Origin: Candidatus Thorarchaeota archaeon
GTDB taxonomy: Archaea > Asgardarchaeota > Thorarchaeia > Thorarchaeales > Thorarchaeaceae
Assembly (NCBI GenBank): GCA_016840965.1
Contig: JAEORI010000307.1
Span: 1 to 5,506 of the forward strand
Length of the DNA stretch: 5,506 bases
Reading direction: 5' to 3'
The translations under genes and the position numbers were made by a program. Below the pieces are notes generated by a model. The model saw nothing but the letters and a program-made list of their open reading frames with translations. It searched no databases and was not told the DNA's origin. This document shows, piece by piece, positions 4,248-5,506 of this stretch. How positions within the stretch are numbered: position 1 is the stretch's first letter; every line of letters begins with the position of its first letter.

Positions 4248-5506
4248 ATGAGCGCGAAGGTATTGATTGTTAGCTTCCTGATTGTTCTCATTCTATCAGC
4301 TCTCATTCCTAATGACCGAGTAGATTTGGAGATTATCATTCCAGTAGAACCTGAAACAACCCTTTTCCCTATAGTTACAGGGAGTATTTCCAAGTCGGAC
4401 GATTATGAGTATGAAATTCCAAATGGCCTCTGCATAGCAAATGATGGCACCATCTTTGTAGTTGCTGCGCATCCTTTGTGGCAGATAGTTCATGGATCCG
4501 CTCCTGGATCATTTATAGCTTGGAGAGGTGATGGTAGCGTCCTATGGGCTCAGAGATTTACCTCATTTGATCGAGTACTCTATGATGTTGAGACTGATGA
4601 CACTCACCTGTTCGTGGTGGGTTGTAGAGGAGGGTATTTTCATTTAGCTAAGTACGATATGACAGGTAATCAGCTGTGGAATGTTACTAGGAGTATGGCT
4701 AATAACAGCTATGGAGTTGAGTGGGGGAGGAAACTCTCTCTATTAAGTGACGGAACAATCATTGCCAGTGGAATCTCCATGAATTATGATGATTCCACCT
4801 CCACGTATTTTATAGCAGCAGTTAGTCAAGAGGGGGAGATTCTTTGGCATGAGTCATTTCTGAGTGATCCTTCACCTTGTTGCGACTCTGATTTCATTTA
4901 TCTCGTGGAAGAGAACATCGTACAGAAACGAAACAGCAGTGGATTAACTATATGGGCAAAAGAATGGAGTGATAGCATACAAACTGATAGTCAATTAACC
5001 TTCCATTTTATTCAAATGGATATTCTCTATATAGCGCAAAATCAAGAAGCAATTTTATCCACATCATTGAATGTTTCAACGTGGAATCTAAACACTGGTC
5101 AGGGACTATGGTCGTGTAACTTCAGGTTGTGTGATACAAACCAGCAAGTGTACAATAGCTCAGGAATTGAATTCAGGGTATCTCAAGATGGATCTATGAT
5201 GATTTTAATGGGGATACACGAAAAATATGTGGGTAACAAGATAATGGGGATAACAGGAGGGAATTCTTGGTATTTGCTGCACATAAATCAAAATGGAGAG
5301 CTAGCATCATACTTGAATCATCTGAATGCGACCATGTATAATGCTAAACTCGAAATAGACAATACTGGACTCATATACACTGCAGCGATATCGACCTTAG
5401 GAAATCTCACTATGTTTGTCTTTGATACAAACGACTTTGTTCCATTTTCAACCTCTAGCTCAACGACTAACACCCAAAATGCCAACATTGGTAACTTTGA
5501 AATGAC
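4248..5506 (+). CDS. Putative exported beta-propeller-like protein, sequon-rich (3' partial)
   Basis: The frame runs open for 419 codons to the window end. An in-frame TGA at 4242-4244 directly precedes it, so ATG 4248 is the first possible start; GAGGG abuts the ATG too closely to be a normal SD. Residues 4-20 are a hydrophobic segment of signal-peptide or anchor type, after Lys4. The body alternates two strand patterns seen in PQQ-like or SBBP-type propellers: NDGTIFVV (65-72) and similar D-G-T/S-I strands, and G-x2-LW strands ending at Trp100, Trp144, Trp200, Trp236 and Trp288 (GDGSVLW, MTGNQLW, QEGEILW, SSGLTIW, NTGQGLW). Seven N-x-S/T sequons fit a glycosylated surface protein. A Ser/Thr/Asn-rich stretch begins at 401 and may start a stalk before a C-terminal anchor outside the window. 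The ligand or function is unknown, and nothing ties it to iron uptake. Confidence 0.82.
   Translation, partial: MSAKVLIVSFLIVLILSALIPNDRVDLEIIIPVEPETTLFPIVTGSISKSDDYEYEIPNGLCIANDGTIFVVAAHPLWQIVHGSAPGSFIAWRGDGSVLWAQRFTSFDRVLYDVETDDTHLFVVGCRGGYFHLAKYDMTGNQLWNVTRSMANNSYGVEWGRKLSLLSDGTIIASGISMNYDDSTSTYFIAAVSQEGEILWHESFLSDPSPCCDSDFIYLVEENIVQKRNSSGLTIWAKEWSDSIQTDSQLTFHFIQMDILYIAQNQEAILSTSLNVSTWNLNTGQGLWSCNFRLCDTNQQVYNSSGIEFRVSQDGSMMILMGIHEKYVGNKIMGITGGNSWYLLHINQNGELASYLNHLNATMYNAKLEIDNTGLIYTAAISTLGNLTMFVFDTNDFVPFSTSSSTTNTQNANIGNFEM

Noticed and set aside
4296..4493. 65-codon minus-strand open stretch
   Set aside because: It is antisense to the long open frame from 4248 that has coherent propeller-like strands and a signal segment.

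Overview
The window carries seven protein-coding genes, all on the plus strand, and reads as archaeal. Shine-Dalgarno (SD) sequences of the GGAGGTGA type precede ATG, GTG and TTG starts, a box-A-like element precedes the last gene, and the regulator is of the DtxR type. A diverged Ras/Rab-like fold protein and a putative secreted beta-propeller protein rich in N-glycosylation sequons would fit an Asgard archaeon such as a thorarchaeote-like lineage. That placement is an inference from gene content and is not proven here.

Positions 1-3517 form one tightly packed ferrous-iron uptake operon, entered part-way through its first gene. The order is feoA (5' end outside the window), the FeoB G-protein domain as a separate protein, the FeoB permease as a separate protein, a four-helix membrane protein of unknown function, a FeoC-like winged-helix protein with four cysteines, and a DtxR-family metalloregulator. 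All five junctions are overlaps of 4 to 8 bases, which suggests translational coupling. Fe(II) would pass through the permease, with the separate G protein, FeoA and FeoC-like protein acting as cytoplasmic accessory parts. The DtxR-type protein probably senses Fe(II) and represses the operon, but the promoter and operator lie upstream of the window.

Positions 3518-3614 form a short gap with an inverted repeat and a strong SD. Next comes a 185-residue protein (3615-4172) whose layout follows small Ras/Rab GTPases but whose nucleotide-binding motifs are all altered, making it a candidate pseudo-GTPase. After a second short gap (4173-4247) with a possible promoter, a putative exported beta-propeller-like protein starts at 4248 and runs off the end of the window.

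The points most worth a second look are the split FeoB with its histidine-rich insertion, the conserved-looking but unnamed membrane protein inside the feo operon, and the pseudo-GTPase directly downstream. I see no RNA genes, CRISPR arrays or mobile elements.
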